From Prosthecobacter debontii (GTDB lineage Bacteria; Verrucomicrobiota; Verrucomicrobiia; Verrucomicrobiales; Verrucomicrobiaceae), in contig NZ_FUYE01000014.1 of assembly GCF_900167535.1 (NCBI RefSeq), positions 1 to 64,000 on the forward strand: a DNA stretch of 64,000 bases. The letters are read 5' to 3'. The notes below the pieces were generated by a model. It was given only the letters and a program-made list of their open reading frames with translations, searched no databases and had not been told where the DNA came from. Positions 45,882 through 55,173 of the stretch are shown piece after piece. The position numbers and the translations under genes were made by a program. Numbering within the stretch: position 1 is the stretch's first letter; each line of letters starts with the position of its first letter.

Positions 45882-46025
45882 GATTATGGATGATATACGT
45901 GGGTGAAGCGCAGATTTCCAGCGATTGCTATTCGTCTTTGAAATCCGACTTGGAGGTCCACTTTCCCTACCCAAAACCATCTTCTTCTTTCCTCTCGGCT
46001 TTTTTCCCGTATTTTGCTCCCCCCT

Positions 46026-47378
46026 ATGATCAAAGTCGGTCTCGTCTCCCTCGGCTGCGCCAAGAACCTCATTGACTCCGAAATCATGGTCGGCCACCTC
46101 CAGCAGGCAGGCATGACCATGACGCCCGAGGCTGATCTGGCAGATGTCCTCATCATCAATACCTGCTCCTTCATTGACATGGCCAAGAAGGAATCGGTGG
46201 GAGCCATTCATGAAGCCGTGGATGCCCGCGAGGAGCAGCAGAAACGCAAGAAGCAAAAGATCATCGTCGCTGGCTGCCTGTCCCAGCGATTCAAGGATGA
46301 ACTGCCCAGCCTGATGCCCGACGTGGACGCCTTCATCGGCCTGGACCAGATCACCCAGGTGGCCCCGATCATTCAGGGCCTGATGGGTAAGGAAGAGCAG
46401 GAAAACCTCGTCACCAAGGGGCCTCAATACATCCCGGACTACGACACCCCGCGCTTCCGCCTCACGCCGAAGCACTTCGCTTACATCAAGATCGCGGAAG
46501 GCTGCAATCATCCCTGCTCCTTCTGCATCATTCCCCGCATCCGGGGTCGTCACCGCAGCCGCACCCAGGAAAGCGTTATCAAGGAAGCCCGCCAGCTCAT
46601 CGAGAGCGGCGTGAAGGAGATCAATCTCATCTCTCAAGACACCACTTACTTCGGCATGGATAAGTGGGAAGGTGAGCGCCCGAAACCCCGCAGCGGCGTC
46701 GATTCCACCAAAGGCGAATCCCTCTCCACCCTCATTCGGGAACTCAACGCCATCCCCGGCGACTTCTGGATCCGCCTGCTTTACACCCACCCCGCGCACT
46801 GGAGCGACGACCTCATTCAGGCCATCGCGGAAAGCCCCAAGGTGGCCCGCTACATTGACATGCCGCTCCAGCACATCAGCGATAACATGCTGACCCTCAT
46901 GCGCCGTGAGACCGATGGCGCCTACATCCGCAATCTACTCAAGCGCATCCGGGCAGGCGTCCCCGACATCGCCATCCGCACCACCTTCATCGTCGGCTTC
47001 CCGGGTGAAACGGAGGCGGATTTCAATGAGCTCCTCCAATTCATCGAGGACGAAAAATTCGAACGCGCCGGGGTCTTCAACTACTCCCGTGAGGAAGATA
47101 CCCGCGCCGCGAAGATGGAAGGTCAACTCCATCACATGACTCGCAAGGCCCGCTGGAATGAAGCCATGCGCGCCATCCAGCGCAGCGTGGAGCAGGTGAA
47201 CCGCGCCCAAGTCGGTCGTAAAATGCGCGTCCTCATTGAGGAACCCGGCGTCGCTCGCAGTGAGATGGATGCACCGGACATTGATACCACGGTCTTCGTG
47301 GACAAGACGCTCCCCGTCGGCAGCTTTGCCGAGGTGACCATCAAGGACTGGCGTGGTTACGACCTCGTCGCCAACTAG
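46026..47378 (+). CDS. rimO: Ribosomal protein S12 methylthiotransferase RimO
   Basis: From the ATG at 46026 the protein has 450 residues. UPF0004 domain: VGLVSLGCAKNLIDSEIMVG, INTCSFIDMAKKES, VAGCLSQRF (three Fe-S Cys). Radical SAM: IAEGCNHPCSFCIIP (CxxxCxxC) and RTTFIVGFPGETEADF. C-terminal TRAM domain. It adds a methylthio group to an Asp of S12. The sequence KNLIDSE and length mark it as RimO rather than MiaB. Confidence 0.95.
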   Translation: MIKVGLVSLGCAKNLIDSEIMVGHLQQAGMTMTPEADLADVLIINTCSFIDMAKKESVGAIHEAVDAREEQQKRKKQKIIVAGCLSQRFKDELPSLMPDVDAFIGLDQITQVAPIIQGLMGKEEQENLVTKGPQYIPDYDTPRFRLTPKHFAYIKIAEGCNHPCSFCIIPRIRGRHRSRTQESVIKEARQLIESGVKEINLISQDTTYFGMDKWEGERPKPRSGVDSTKGESLSTLIRELNAIPGDFWIRLLYTHPAHWSDDLIQAIAESPKVARYIDMPLQHISDNMLTLMRRETDGAYIRNLLKRIRAGVPDIAIRTTFIVGFPGETEADFNELLQFIEDEKFERAGVFNYSREEDTRAAKMEGQLHHMTRKARWNEAMRAIQRSVEQVNRAQVGRKMRVLIEEPGVARSEMDAPDIDTTVFVDKTLPVGSFAEVTIKDWRGYDLVAN

Positions 47379-47405
47379 GACTCGCCGCCTAACAAGACCC
47401 TCACG

Positions 47406-47437
47406 AAGCCAGGAGGAACCTATCCTTCTGGCTTTTT
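47406..47437 (+). terminator. rimO terminator
   Basis: AAGCCAG-G-AGGA (47406-47417) pairs with TCCT-T-CTGGCTT (47423-47434), followed by TTTGCG; 27 bp after the rimO stop. The stem has one internal mismatch. Confidence 0.75.
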
Positions 47438-47601
47438 GCGTCTGGGGGGTGGTCGCTCAGGGAAGCAACGGCCACCTTCATCGGATGGCAGGATGGTATT
47501 TTCATCCTATCACTCGACTCATCGCCCCATCCCATTCGCCCGTGGAATCAAAGTTGCTGATTCGCAGGACGGTCTCCAGACCATCATCTCCACGACCGAC
47601 C

Positions 47602-47946
47602 ATGAAAAACCTCCTGCCTCTCCTCCTTCTCGCGATCGCCACCTGCGCCACTCAGGCTGCCGAACTGCACCTGAAGCCCGCTGACATCGAGCGCCTGGAA
47701 CTCAGACTCACCTATGAAACCAAACCGCAGGTGCGTGTCTATTTCCAAGGGGACAAATTGGAAGAGGTCCAAGACGTGGTCGAAAACAATCTGGGCAAAC
47801 CGATCTCGATCTACATGAACGAATCCTTGATCGTGGAGCCCACCCTCAAGGAACCGCTCAAGGCCAAGCTGCAATACCTGACCCTCACCTTCGCCGACTT
47901 TGCCACCGCAGCCCAAGTCGCCCGAGGTTTTGTGCCGACAAAGTAG
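47602..47946 (+). CDS. Exported SecD P1-head-like small protein
   Basis: From the ATG at 47602 the product is 114 residues: signal peptide (KNLLPLLLLAIATCATQAA) then YETKPQVRVYFQGDKLEEVQ and ENNLGKPISIYMNESLIVEP, which resembles the SecD/SecDF periplasmic P1 head (VGRRLAIVLDG-xVxxxP). It lacks the transmembrane part, so it is an orphan domain of unknown role. Its stop codon TAG (47944-47946) is part of the GTAG foot of the first REP unit, so the C terminus may have been reset by repeat insertion. Confidence 0.65.
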   Translation: MKNLLPLLLLAIATCATQAAELHLKPADIERLELRLTYETKPQVRVYFQGDKLEEVQDVVENNLGKPISIYMNESLIVEPTLKEPLKAKLQYLTLTFADFATAAQVARGFVPTK

Positions 47947-48399
47947 CGCCGTTGGGCTCCAACGGCTCAACGAACTCTCGCTCCTTCTCAAACCCAGTTG
48001 GAGCCCAACTGGACGACGATTGCTGCGCCAGCCCTCAAGTAGCGCCGTTGGGCCCCAACGGCTCAACGAACTCTCGCACCCTCTCTAACTCAGTTGGAGC
48101 CCAACTGGACGACGTTGCTGCGCCAGCCCTCAAGTAGCGCCGTTGAGCTCCAACGGCTCAATGAACCCTCGCATCTTCTCAAACCCAGTTGGAGCCCAAC
48201 TGGACTACGTTGCTGCGCCAGCCCTCAAGTAGCGCCGTTGGGCCCCAACGGCTCAATGAACTCTCGCTCCTCCTCAAACCCAGTTGGAGCCCAACTGGAC
48301 GACGATTGCTGCGCCAGCCCTCAAGTAGCGCCGTTAGGCTCCAACGGCTCAATGAACTCTCGCACCCTCTCTAACTCAGTTGGAGCCCAACTGGGCTAC
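47943..48399. repeat. REP/BIME array A (five units)
   Basis: Units of 95-96 bp start at 47943, 48039, 48134, 48229 and 48325. Each has GTAG then hairpin GCCGTTGG-GCT-CCAACGGC (47948-47966 in unit 1), a spacer, and an inverted hairpin CCAGTTGG-AGC-CCAACTGG (47994-48012) that in some units ends with CTAC, the reverse of GTAG. This is a bacterial interspersed mosaic element of two head-to-tail REPs. The array fills the gap between the SecD-like gene and the RAYT gene. Confidence 0.9.
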
Positions 48400-49073
48400 T
48401 TGGGAGCGCAACGAGGCTCCTGCTGCCCCTTACTCCACATCCGATACGAGCCCTCGCTTAACTTGGCTTTACCAGGATTATCGAGGATGTAACGACGAAA
48501 CTTCTCCAGGCTAGCTTCGCTACGCACAAGGTGATCGAAGCTTTCCCACTGCCAGAACTGTCCTACGCGATTCAACCGTTGGTTGATGCGTTTGGCTGTA
48601 TAGTTCTTCCAGTTCCGACACAGCGTCTTCAAAGCCCCGCGCCCTGGCACGCCGACCAAAACATGCACATGGTTAGGCATCACAACCCAAGCCTCCAGCT
48701 CATAGGGATGACCATTTTGATGCTGGAGATTTTCCGCAACGATTTCACTCACGTTCGGATCACGTAACACACACTCTCCGTGACAAGCATCCAGCATCCG
48801 ATGCCAACGCTCGGTATAGCGCCGGTAGAATTCTCGATGTTCGGCTTCAGGGAGTTTTTCAAGATCTCGCTGCCAATCCTCCTGGGCAGGATCAATGCCA
48901 TGGTCAGTCAACCACTGGCCTCGCTCTCTTAGCCATTGATCCAACACGGTTGCCGGAATCGAATCTGCCGTGCGCCAGGTCAGGAAGTAATAAGCATCCC
49001 GCTGCTCCCAATGCGGAAGGTTCCTCCGACTCACCTCCACGTCAGACGCTGGATCGAAAAAGTGGAACTTCAT
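48396..49073 (-). CDS. REP-associated tyrosine transposase (RAYT)
   Basis: From the ATG at 49073 the protein has 225 residues: LPHWEQRDAYYFLTWR at the start, YELEAWVVMPNHVHVLVGVP (HUH motif HVH at 135-137) and FRRYILDNPGKAKL with Tyr195, 58 residues after the motif, as probable nucleophile. This is the IS200/IS605-like TnpA_REP family that acts on single-stranded REP DNA. It lies between two REP arrays. Its stop codon (48396-48398) is made from the GTAG foot of the adjacent inverted REP. The open frame to 49244 runs through the array and is rejected. Confidence 0.92.
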   Translation of the reverse strand: MKFHFFDPASDVEVSRRNLPHWEQRDAYYFLTWRTADSIPATVLDQWLRERGQWLTDHGIDPAQEDWQRDLEKLPEAEHREFYRRYTERWHRMLDACHGECVLRDPNVSEIVAENLQHQNGHPYELEAWVVMPNHVHVLVGVPGRGALKTLCRNWKNYTAKRINQRLNRVGQFWQWESFDHLVRSEASLEKFRRYILDNPGKAKLSEGSYRMWSKGQQEPRCAPK

Positions 49074-49120
49074 GTCATGTCGAAAGTTATGAAGGGTCCG
49101 GCAGAGCGCAAGCGCCTCAA

Positions 49121-49293
49121 GTAGCGCCGTTGGGCTCCAACGGCTCAATGAACTCTCGCTCCTCCTCAAACCCAGTTGGAGCCCAACTGGACGACGATTG
49201 CTGCGCCAGCCCTCAAGTAGCGCCGTTAGGCTCCAACGGCTCAATGAACTCTCGCATCTTCTCTAACCCAGTTGGAGCCCAACTGGACTACTT
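49121..49293. repeat. REP/BIME array B (two units)
   Basis: Two units like array A start at 49121 and 49217 (96-bp period), with the same GTAG foot, CCGTTGG palindrome and inverted CCAGTTGG palindrome; the last one ends GGACTACTT (reverse GTAG at 49288-49291). The array lies upstream of the RAYT start and ends 54 bp before rlmI. Confidence 0.9.
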
Positions 49294-49346
49294 GCTATCC
49301 CTGCAAAGCCAGTGCATGGAAAGGGTTCGTTTCCCCCTTCCCAGCC

Positions 49347-50516
49347 ATGCCTACTCTCTCCATCCAGCCGCGCGCGCGCATTTTTCACGGTCACGTCTGG
49401 GTTTATGCCACGGAGATCAAGGGACGATTCGGAGATCCTCAGCCTGGCGACGTGGTTCAGCTTCAGGATGCACGAGGCAAGCCCATGGGCAGCGCCATCT
49501 ACAATCCCAAGTCGCAGATCAGCGCACGTTTGTTCTCCTATCGCCGCCAGGACTTGGATCTGGATTTCTTCATCCGCCGCATCGAGCGTGCCCTGAAAAG
49601 CCGGGAGGATGCCGGTGTCGATACCAGCCTCTGCCGCATGGTGTGGAGTGAGTCGGACGGCCTTCCCGGCGTAGTGGTGGATCGTTACGGCGACCACCTC
49701 GTCCTGCAAACTTTGACACTCGCCATGGCTCAACGGCAGGAGCTCATCATCGAAGCCCTGGTGAAAGTGTTTTCCCCGAAGGGCATCGTCCAACGCAATG
49801 AAGGCGGTGTCCGCAAAGCCGAAGGGCTGGAGCAAATCAAAGGCACGGTGTATGGTGAAACCCCAGAACCTTATGTGGTGCGGTATCAGGGCAGCGCCTT
49901 CCATGCCGATCTCATCGAAGGACAAAAAACCGGCCTGTATCTCGATCAGCTCGATAACTATCAACACGCTGCCCGTTTGGCCAAAGGCCGCCGTGTCCTC
50001 GACTGCTTCACCAATCAAGGCGGCTTTGCCCAAGCCTGCGCCCTGGCAGGTGCCAGCGAAGTGACCGCCGTGGACATCAGTGAAAGCGCCGTCGCCCTGG
50101 CGGAAAAGAACGCCGCCATCGCAGGAGCCAATATCAAGTTCATCGCCGCCAACTGCTTTGATTTCCTCAAGCAGCAGGAATCCAGCGGAGCCACCTACGA
50201 CCTGATCATTCTCGATCCGCCTTCCTTCACGAAGACCAAAGCCAGCGTGAAGGACGCCATGCGCGGCTACAAGGAGATCCATCTGCGTGCCATGAAGATG
50301 CTGCAACCCGGCGGCATCCTGGCCACTTACAGTTGCAGCCATCACGTGAGCAAAGGGGAGTTTCACGCCAGCATCGAAGACGCTGCTGTGGATGCGAAAA
50401 AGACCCTGCGCCGGGTCGCCACTTACACGCAACGCCCTGACCATCCGATCCTGGCCACGATTCCTGAAACGGAATACCTCACAGGCTATGCCTACGAGGT
50501 CGTGGCCGCTTGGTGA
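49347..50516 (+). CDS. rlmI: 23S rRNA (cytosine-C5)-methyltransferase RlmI-like
   Basis: From the ATG at 49347 the product is 389 residues. N-terminal PUA domain (IFHGHVWVYATEIKG, PGDVVQLQDARGKPMGSAIY), then the SAM-dependent methyltransferase: GRRVLDCFTNQGGFAQACAL (motif I), VTAVDISESAVALAEKN and LIILDPPSFTKTK (catalytic motif DPPxF) and YSCSHHVS (Cys). Family members methylate C1962 of 23S rRNA. The longer open frame into array B is rejected. Confidence 0.9.
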   Translation: MPTLSIQPRARIFHGHVWVYATEIKGRFGDPQPGDVVQLQDARGKPMGSAIYNPKSQISARLFSYRRQDLDLDFFIRRIERALKSREDAGVDTSLCRMVWSESDGLPGVVVDRYGDHLVLQTLTLAMAQRQELIIEALVKVFSPKGIVQRNEGGVRKAEGLEQIKGTVYGETPEPYVVRYQGSAFHADLIEGQKTGLYLDQLDNYQHAARLAKGRRVLDCFTNQGGFAQACALAGASEVTAVDISESAVALAEKNAAIAGANIKFIAANCFDFLKQQESSGATYDLIILDPPSFTKTKASVKDAMRGYKEIHLRAMKMLQPGGILATYSCSHHVSKGEFHASIEDAAVDAKKTLRRVATYTQRPDHPILATIPETEYLTGYAYEVVAAW

Positions 50517-50606
50517 TGGATCGCTGTCAGGGTGGTGTCGCGGAGACAAGGGAAATTTCCTCTTGTCTCCTTGCGACCCCACTCAAGGCCACATCGCCAG
50601 TGCGGC

Positions 50607-52487
50607 TTACTCGTTGAACTGGAGCGAGTAGAGCTTCTGATACAAGACGCTGGTCTTCAGCAATTCGCTGTGGCTGCCCACGGCATCCACCTGGCCGTCC
50701 TTCATGACCACGATCTGATCCGCCTCCATGATGGTGGAGAGACGGTGTGCGATCGCGATCACGGTCTTCCCTTCGGACAGGGTGTGAATGGCTTCCTGAA
50801 TGATTTTCTCCGTCTCGGTATCCAGGGCACTGGTCGCTTCATCCAGCAGCAAGATCGGAGCATTGCGCAAGATGGCACGAGCGATGGACAGTCGCTGCTT
50901 CTGCCCGCCTGAAAGGTTGCAACCCGCATCCCCGACCACGGCGTCGTAACCGCCTTGGATCTGCTGGATGAATTCATGGGCATGAGCCTTTTTCGCTGCG
51001 GCGAGGATCTCCTCATTGGTCGCGTCCAGGCGGCCATAGCGGATATTCTCCCGGATCGTGTCGTGGAAAAGGAAGGTGTCTTGACTGACCAGGCCGATGT
51101 TGTCCCGCACGCTGTCCTGAGTCACCGTCTTGATATCGATGCCATCCATGAGCACCCGCCCGGAGGCCGGATCATAAAACCGCAGGAGCAAGGAGAATAA
51201 AGTGCTCTTGCCAGCGCCGCTGGGGCCGACGAGGGCATAGAATTTTCCTGGGGCGAGTTCCAGATGCACCCCCGTCACCGCCGCACGCTCCAGCGGTTTT
51301 CCATCAATGTTGCTGTAGGAGAAGGACACATTCTCATAGGTCACCGCACCTTTGATGCGTGGCAGATCAGGCGCATTCGGTGCATCCTGAATATCGGCGG
51401 CGCGATCCAGCAGGTGCACCACTTTGTTCACGGCGAACACCGTCTTCTGCATGAGCATGTTGACCTTGCTCAGTTCCTTGGCCGGCGGGTAGATCTTCGT
51501 CAGCGCCATCACCAGCACGATCAGCTCGCCGGCACTGCGTTGCTGCATCCAGAAATACACCAGCCCTGCCGCGATCCCGATGGAAGCCACAGATTCCACA
51601 ATCGGGCCCACCAATTCGGTGGCCCGGGTCCAGCGCAGCATGTTCTGAATCATCGTGCGGTTGGCCCTGTCAAAACGCTTCACCTCATAGCTCTCGCGGG
51701 CATAAGCTTTCACCAGACGAATCCCGGTGAAGGACTCATGCATGGTGGTCATCATGGTCCCCACTTCTTTTTCTTCACGCGAGCCCGACTTCCTCACACG
51801 CCGCCCGATGGTGATGATGGGGGCCAAGCAAAGCGGGAAGATCACCAGCGACATCAAGGTAAAGAACCAATCCTGCGCGAACAACACATACAGGATGGCA
51901 ATGATGGTCAGGGGGCGATTGGTCAGCAATTGCACAAGCTGGACCGCGTTCGTCTGGGCCACGCGGGATTGGTTAAACACCGTCTGCATGAGCTCCCCCG
52001 CCTTGGTATGGCTAAAGAAAGCCGGAGACTGCCGCAAGATGCTGCGAAACACGTCGCTGCGAATGTGAAACAGCATCTTAGCGCCCACCCAGGCCAGGCA
52101 GTATTTGTTCAGATACTCCAGGAAACCGTTGATGAACATCAGCACTGGGATGCAGGCACAGGCGAAGATGACCCCCCAGAGCCCCACCTTCGTATCGTTG
52201 GAGAAACCCAGGAGCTCGGCAATGTTCACCTCCCCCAAAATCGGCACCTTCAAGGGCTCGCCCAGGGTCTGCGAACCACCATCCAGGACCAACTGGAAAA
52301 TCAGGGAGATGGCGATGATCAGCACCCCATTGAAGGCGGCGGCGCCGATCCCCAGCACCACCCCCAGAATGAAACGGCCCAGCCAGGGCTTCAGGTAAAC
52401 CAGGATGCGACCATAGGGCATCTTCAACTGCGCGATCTCGGCATCCGTCATCTGAGACGGGTTCTTCGTAGGGAGGGCTTCGGCCAT
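50607..52487 (-). CDS. msbA: ABC transporter ATP-binding/permease, MsbA-like
   Basis: The 626-residue half-transporter has a six-helix membrane domain (about 30-370) and an NBD with GPSGAGKSTLFSLLLRFYD (Walker A, about 419), LSGGQKQRLSIARAIL (signature, about 520), PILLLDEATSALD (Walker B) and AHRLSTIMEAD (H-loop). The pattern, in a Gram-negative, fits a lipid A/lipid flippase of the MsbA group, but other lipid or peptide exporters with the same layout cannot be excluded. It converges with rlmI. Confidence 0.85.
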   Translation of the reverse strand: MAEALPTKNPSQMTDAEIAQLKMPYGRILVYLKPWLGRFILGVVLGIGAAAFNGVLIIAISLIFQLVLDGGSQTLGEPLKVPILGEVNIAELLGFSNDTKVGLWGVIFACACIPVLMFINGFLEYLNKYCLAWVGAKMLFHIRSDVFRSILRQSPAFFSHTKAGELMQTVFNQSRVAQTNAVQLVQLLTNRPLTIIAILYVLFAQDWFFTLMSLVIFPLCLAPIITIGRRVRKSGSREEKEVGTMMTTMHESFTGIRLVKAYARESYEVKRFDRANRTMIQNMLRWTRATELVGPIVESVASIGIAAGLVYFWMQQRSAGELIVLVMALTKIYPPAKELSKVNMLMQKTVFAVNKVVHLLDRAADIQDAPNAPDLPRIKGAVTYENVSFSYSNIDGKPLERAAVTGVHLELAPGKFYALVGPSGAGKSTLFSLLLRFYDPASGRVLMDGIDIKTVTQDSVRDNIGLVSQDTFLFHDTIRENIRYGRLDATNEEILAAAKKAHAHEFIQQIQGGYDAVVGDAGCNLSGGQKQRLSIARAILRNAPILLLDEATSALDTETEKIIQEAIHTLSEGKTVIAIAHRLSTIMEADQIVVMKDGQVDAVGSHSELLKTSVLYQKLYSLQFNE

Positions 52488-52641
52488 GTGGGGAAATGGG
52501 ACAATCCACCGCCAAATTCTTGGCTGGGGGTGGAACGCGTAACACGGCCTTGGCAGACCGTCGAGACGAAGTTCATCCTTGCCAAATCCAGATTGTCATT
52601 CTTGAAAAGCGCTCTCGACCGCTCCAGAACATCCCCTCGCC

Positions 52642-53340
52642 ATGACTCTCTCCGACCTGAAACAGCAAGTCTGTGATGCTAACCGTGCCCTCCCCGCCAG
52701 TGGTCTCGTGCGCCTGACCTGGGGGAATGTCTCCGGCATCGACCGTGTTTCAGGCTTGTGGGCCATCAAACCCAGCGGCGTGGATTATGACGCGCTCACC
52801 CCGGATGATATCGTGATCCTCGATCTCGAAGGCCACGTGGTGGAGGGAAAACTGCGCCCCTCTTCAGATACCAAGACCCACCTCCATCTCTATCGCGAGT
52901 TTCCTGAGATCGGCGGAGTCACCCACACCCACAGCCTGCACGCCACCGCTTTCTCCCAAGCTGGGAGCGAGCTTCCCTGCTACGGCACCACGCATGCCGA
53001 TCACTTTTATGGCACCGTCCCCGTGGTGCGTGCGCTCACGCCGGAGGAAGTGGCCGCAGACTATGAGCATTACACGGGAGTGGCCATCGTCGAGCGTCTC
53101 CGCGAATTGAAGCTCAGCCCTTTGGAGATGCCTGCCGTGCTGCAGCTTCATCATGCCCCCTTCACCTTTGGCAAAAACGCCCAGGATTCCCTGAACAACA
53201 GCATCGCCCTGGAAATGTGCGCCCAGATGGCCCTAGCCACCTTCGCTTTAAACCCAAGCGTCACACCGATTCCCAGTCACATCTTGGACAAGCATCACCT
53301 CCGCAAGCACGGCCCGGGGGCGTATTATGGGCAGAAGTAA
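52642..53340 (+). CDS. araD: L-ribulose-5-phosphate 4-epimerase-like class II aldolase
   Basis: The 232-residue protein has LTWGNVSGIDRVSGLWAIKP (phosphate-binding region), SSDTKTHLHLYREFPEIGGV (Asp/Glu), THTHSLHATAFSQAG (zinc His pair) and LQLHHAPFTFGKNAQDS (third His region). Family members epimerise L-ribulose-5-phosphate to D-xylulose-5-phosphate. It is not next to araA or araB; the gene name rests on sequence alone. It is divergent from the MsbA-like gene. Confidence 0.88.
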   Translation: MTLSDLKQQVCDANRALPASGLVRLTWGNVSGIDRVSGLWAIKPSGVDYDALTPDDIVILDLEGHVVEGKLRPSSDTKTHLHLYREFPEIGGVTHTHSLHATAFSQAGSELPCYGTTHADHFYGTVPVVRALTPEEVAADYEHYTGVAIVERLRELKLSPLEMPAVLQLHHAPFTFGKNAQDSLNNSIALEMCAQMALATFALNPSVTPIPSHILDKHHLRKHGPGAYYGQK

Positions 53341-53400
53341 GCCCTACATGCCAGAGGAACGAATCGCCTTAAAATTACTCCTCTAATATAAAATGGCTCT

Positions 53401-53691
53401 ATGCCTGCATCCTTGACCACTCTTTCAGCATGCGACATTACCCGAGCCCGGGTGACAGGAGACCATCAGATTGCCGTCCGGTTTCGTGACGGTGTAGTCG
53501 CAGAGTTAAATCTATCCGATTGGCTTTTGGCGCAAACAGGCCCGATGGTAATGCCGCTTCATTCTCCGGCGTTTTTTGCCGACATGGACATTGATGACGG
53601 TGTCTTGACTTGGCCTAACGGCTACGACTTAGACCCAGTCACCGTTCGGCATTGGGCTGAACACGGTGCCTGTGAAAAAGCTGATCAGTAA
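53401..53691 (+). CDS. DUF2442 domain protein
   Basis: The 96-residue protein has QIAVRFRDGVVAELNLSDWL, FFADMDIDDGVLTWPNGYDL and PVTVRHWAEHG, the pattern of DUF2442/NE0471-like small proteins. Some of these are paired with DUF4160 proteins in possible toxin-antitoxin loci; no DUF4160 partner is present here. Function unknown. Confidence 0.78.
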   Translation: MPASLTTLSACDITRARVTGDHQIAVRFRDGVVAELNLSDWLLAQTGPMVMPLHSPAFFADMDIDDGVLTWPNGYDLDPVTVRHWAEHGACEKADQ

Positions 53692-53709
53692 CGACTGAGT
53701 GGCCCTGCC

Positions 53710-55104
53710 TCACTCCACCTTCTTGCCATTGCCCAGCAGGTTAGCCCCGATCTGGTTATCGTTCCCTCCGATAAGAAGCAGGGAGGGTTCTTTGGACTTC
53801 TTGTCCCCTTCCCGGTCGTCGCGGATGAGGTTATCGCTGATCAGGCTCTGCTGAACCGACTCCAAGCGCAGGCCCGCGCCATCGCTATCCAGGATGCTGT
53901 TGCCCGTGATCATGAGACGGCGACCGTCTTGCACATCCACCGCAGCACGCTGGCGCACGACTCCGGCGATGATGTTGCCCGAGATAGAGCTGTCTGAGCA
54001 GCCTTTGAAAACCAAGCCATTATTCTCGGAGTTGTCGAAACCATTGACCAGATAGCGTGGGTTCCGGTCGAAGTTGTTATGGCTGACGATGAGGTGCTCG
54101 CAGTTCTCCGCCAGGATATCGTGCTCAAAGCCCTCCCAGAAAGTATTGCCGCTGATCACCACGCCCCGGGATTCCTTCACCTCGATATTCACCCGCACGT
54201 CGCTGAACACATTGGCGGTGATGGTGACGTTGCCTTCTCGGGTATGGGCACGACCCACCCGGCGCTCCAGGTTGGGATCGGTGCCTGCGCCGAGGATGCG
54301 GATATTCGCTGAACCGGGAGCCTTACTGGTGTGCTGGAGCGTGCAGCCCGTGATGGCCACCTCGCCGATGGACCCGCCGGTGGAGTCTAGCTCAACATTG
54401 GCGGAGGGTGGCGAGTCGGCGTGATGGTTGCCCTCGATATCGCAGGTGCCGATGTGCAGGTTGCGCACATTGCCGCCTCGGGAAACCACACCGCCGCCTC
54501 GGTTGTAGCTGATGTGGCAGCCGACGATGTTGATCTGGTGGAGATTGACGTTGTCGAGGAAGACCCCGATGCCGGTGTTATCGTAGAGATGGCAGTCGCT
54601 GATCAAGACATTGCGATTGCGCGGCGTGAGGATCACGGCATGGCGGCACTTGCTCACCACCACGCGATGCAGCGTGACCTGCATGGTGCCGCCAATGGAA
54701 AAAGCATCCGCCTCCGGATGAGCGCCAAAGACCTCAAGCCCACTGATCATCGGTGTCCGCTCCTGCTCCCACACCTCAGGCTTCAGGGATGACGGTGCGG
54801 CAGTGCCCTCATGGTGCCCGATGATCTGAAAGGCCGGACCTGCCCCACTCATGATGAACCGCGCCGTGCCATCGCTGGAGAGAGCCGCCAGCCCCGTCTT
54901 GGAGAGATCCACGGCGATGGTGCGGCTGAGCTTGTAGGTGCCTTTGGGGAAAAGCAGGCTGCCATGCTCATTGACGGCTTTTTGGATCGCTGCCGTATCA
55001 TCGGTTTTACCATCTCCCGTGACGCCGAGCGTCAAGACATTGGTTTGAGCCTGCACCTGCAACCAAGCGGTGGAGAGGAGGAACAGCGAGAGGAGACGAA
55101 TCAT
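53710..55104 (-). CDS. Exported right-handed beta-helix (pectate lyase 3-like) protein
   Basis: From the ATG at 55104 the product is 464 residues with a signal peptide (IRLLSLFLLSTAWLQVQA). LTLGVTGDGKTDDTAAIQKA is the Pectate_lyase_3 start, followed by helix turns with right-handed repeats (NLHQINIVGCHISYNRGGGV, NNGLVFKGCSDSSISGNIIA). Family members bind or cleave polygalacturonate or other acidic polysaccharide. No catalytic residues can be assigned. The open frame begins at 55137. Confidence 0.82.
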   Translation of the reverse strand: MIRLLSLFLLSTAWLQVQAQTNVLTLGVTGDGKTDDTAAIQKAVNEHGSLLFPKGTYKLSRTIAVDLSKTGLAALSSDGTARFIMSGAGPAFQIIGHHEGTAAPSSLKPEVWEQERTPMISGLEVFGAHPEADAFSIGGTMQVTLHRVVVSKCRHAVILTPRNRNVLISDCHLYDNTGIGVFLDNVNLHQINIVGCHISYNRGGGVVSRGGNVRNLHIGTCDIEGNHHADSPPSANVELDSTGGSIGEVAITGCTLQHTSKAPGSANIRILGAGTDPNLERRVGRAHTREGNVTITANVFSDVRVNIEVKESRGVVISGNTFWEGFEHDILAENCEHLIVSHNNFDRNPRYLVNGFDNSENNGLVFKGCSDSSISGNIIAGVVRQRAAVDVQDGRRLMITGNSILDSDGAGLRLESVQQSLISDNLIRDDREGDKKSKEPSLLLIGGNDNQIGANLLGNGKKVE

Positions 55105-55173
55105 CTCCCTAGAACGTCGGAGACCCCGACTTTTCACATACCATGATGCTGCCGAGGAGTGGTTTTGTGTGCA

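Noticed and set aside
45882-46874. N-terminal extension of the 302-residue exported protein
   Set aside because: It reads antisense through rimO; the signal peptide at 45881 marks the real start.
47943-48399. CRISPR array
   Set aside because: The period is 95-96 bp with the whole unit repeated, no unique spacers, and paired GTAG-hairpin structure; it fits REP/BIME and no cas genes are near.
48094-48492. Open frames running through the REP units (about 60-130 residues)
   Set aside because: They only exist because the units repeat in frame; all code the same repeat-derived peptide and lack any domain.
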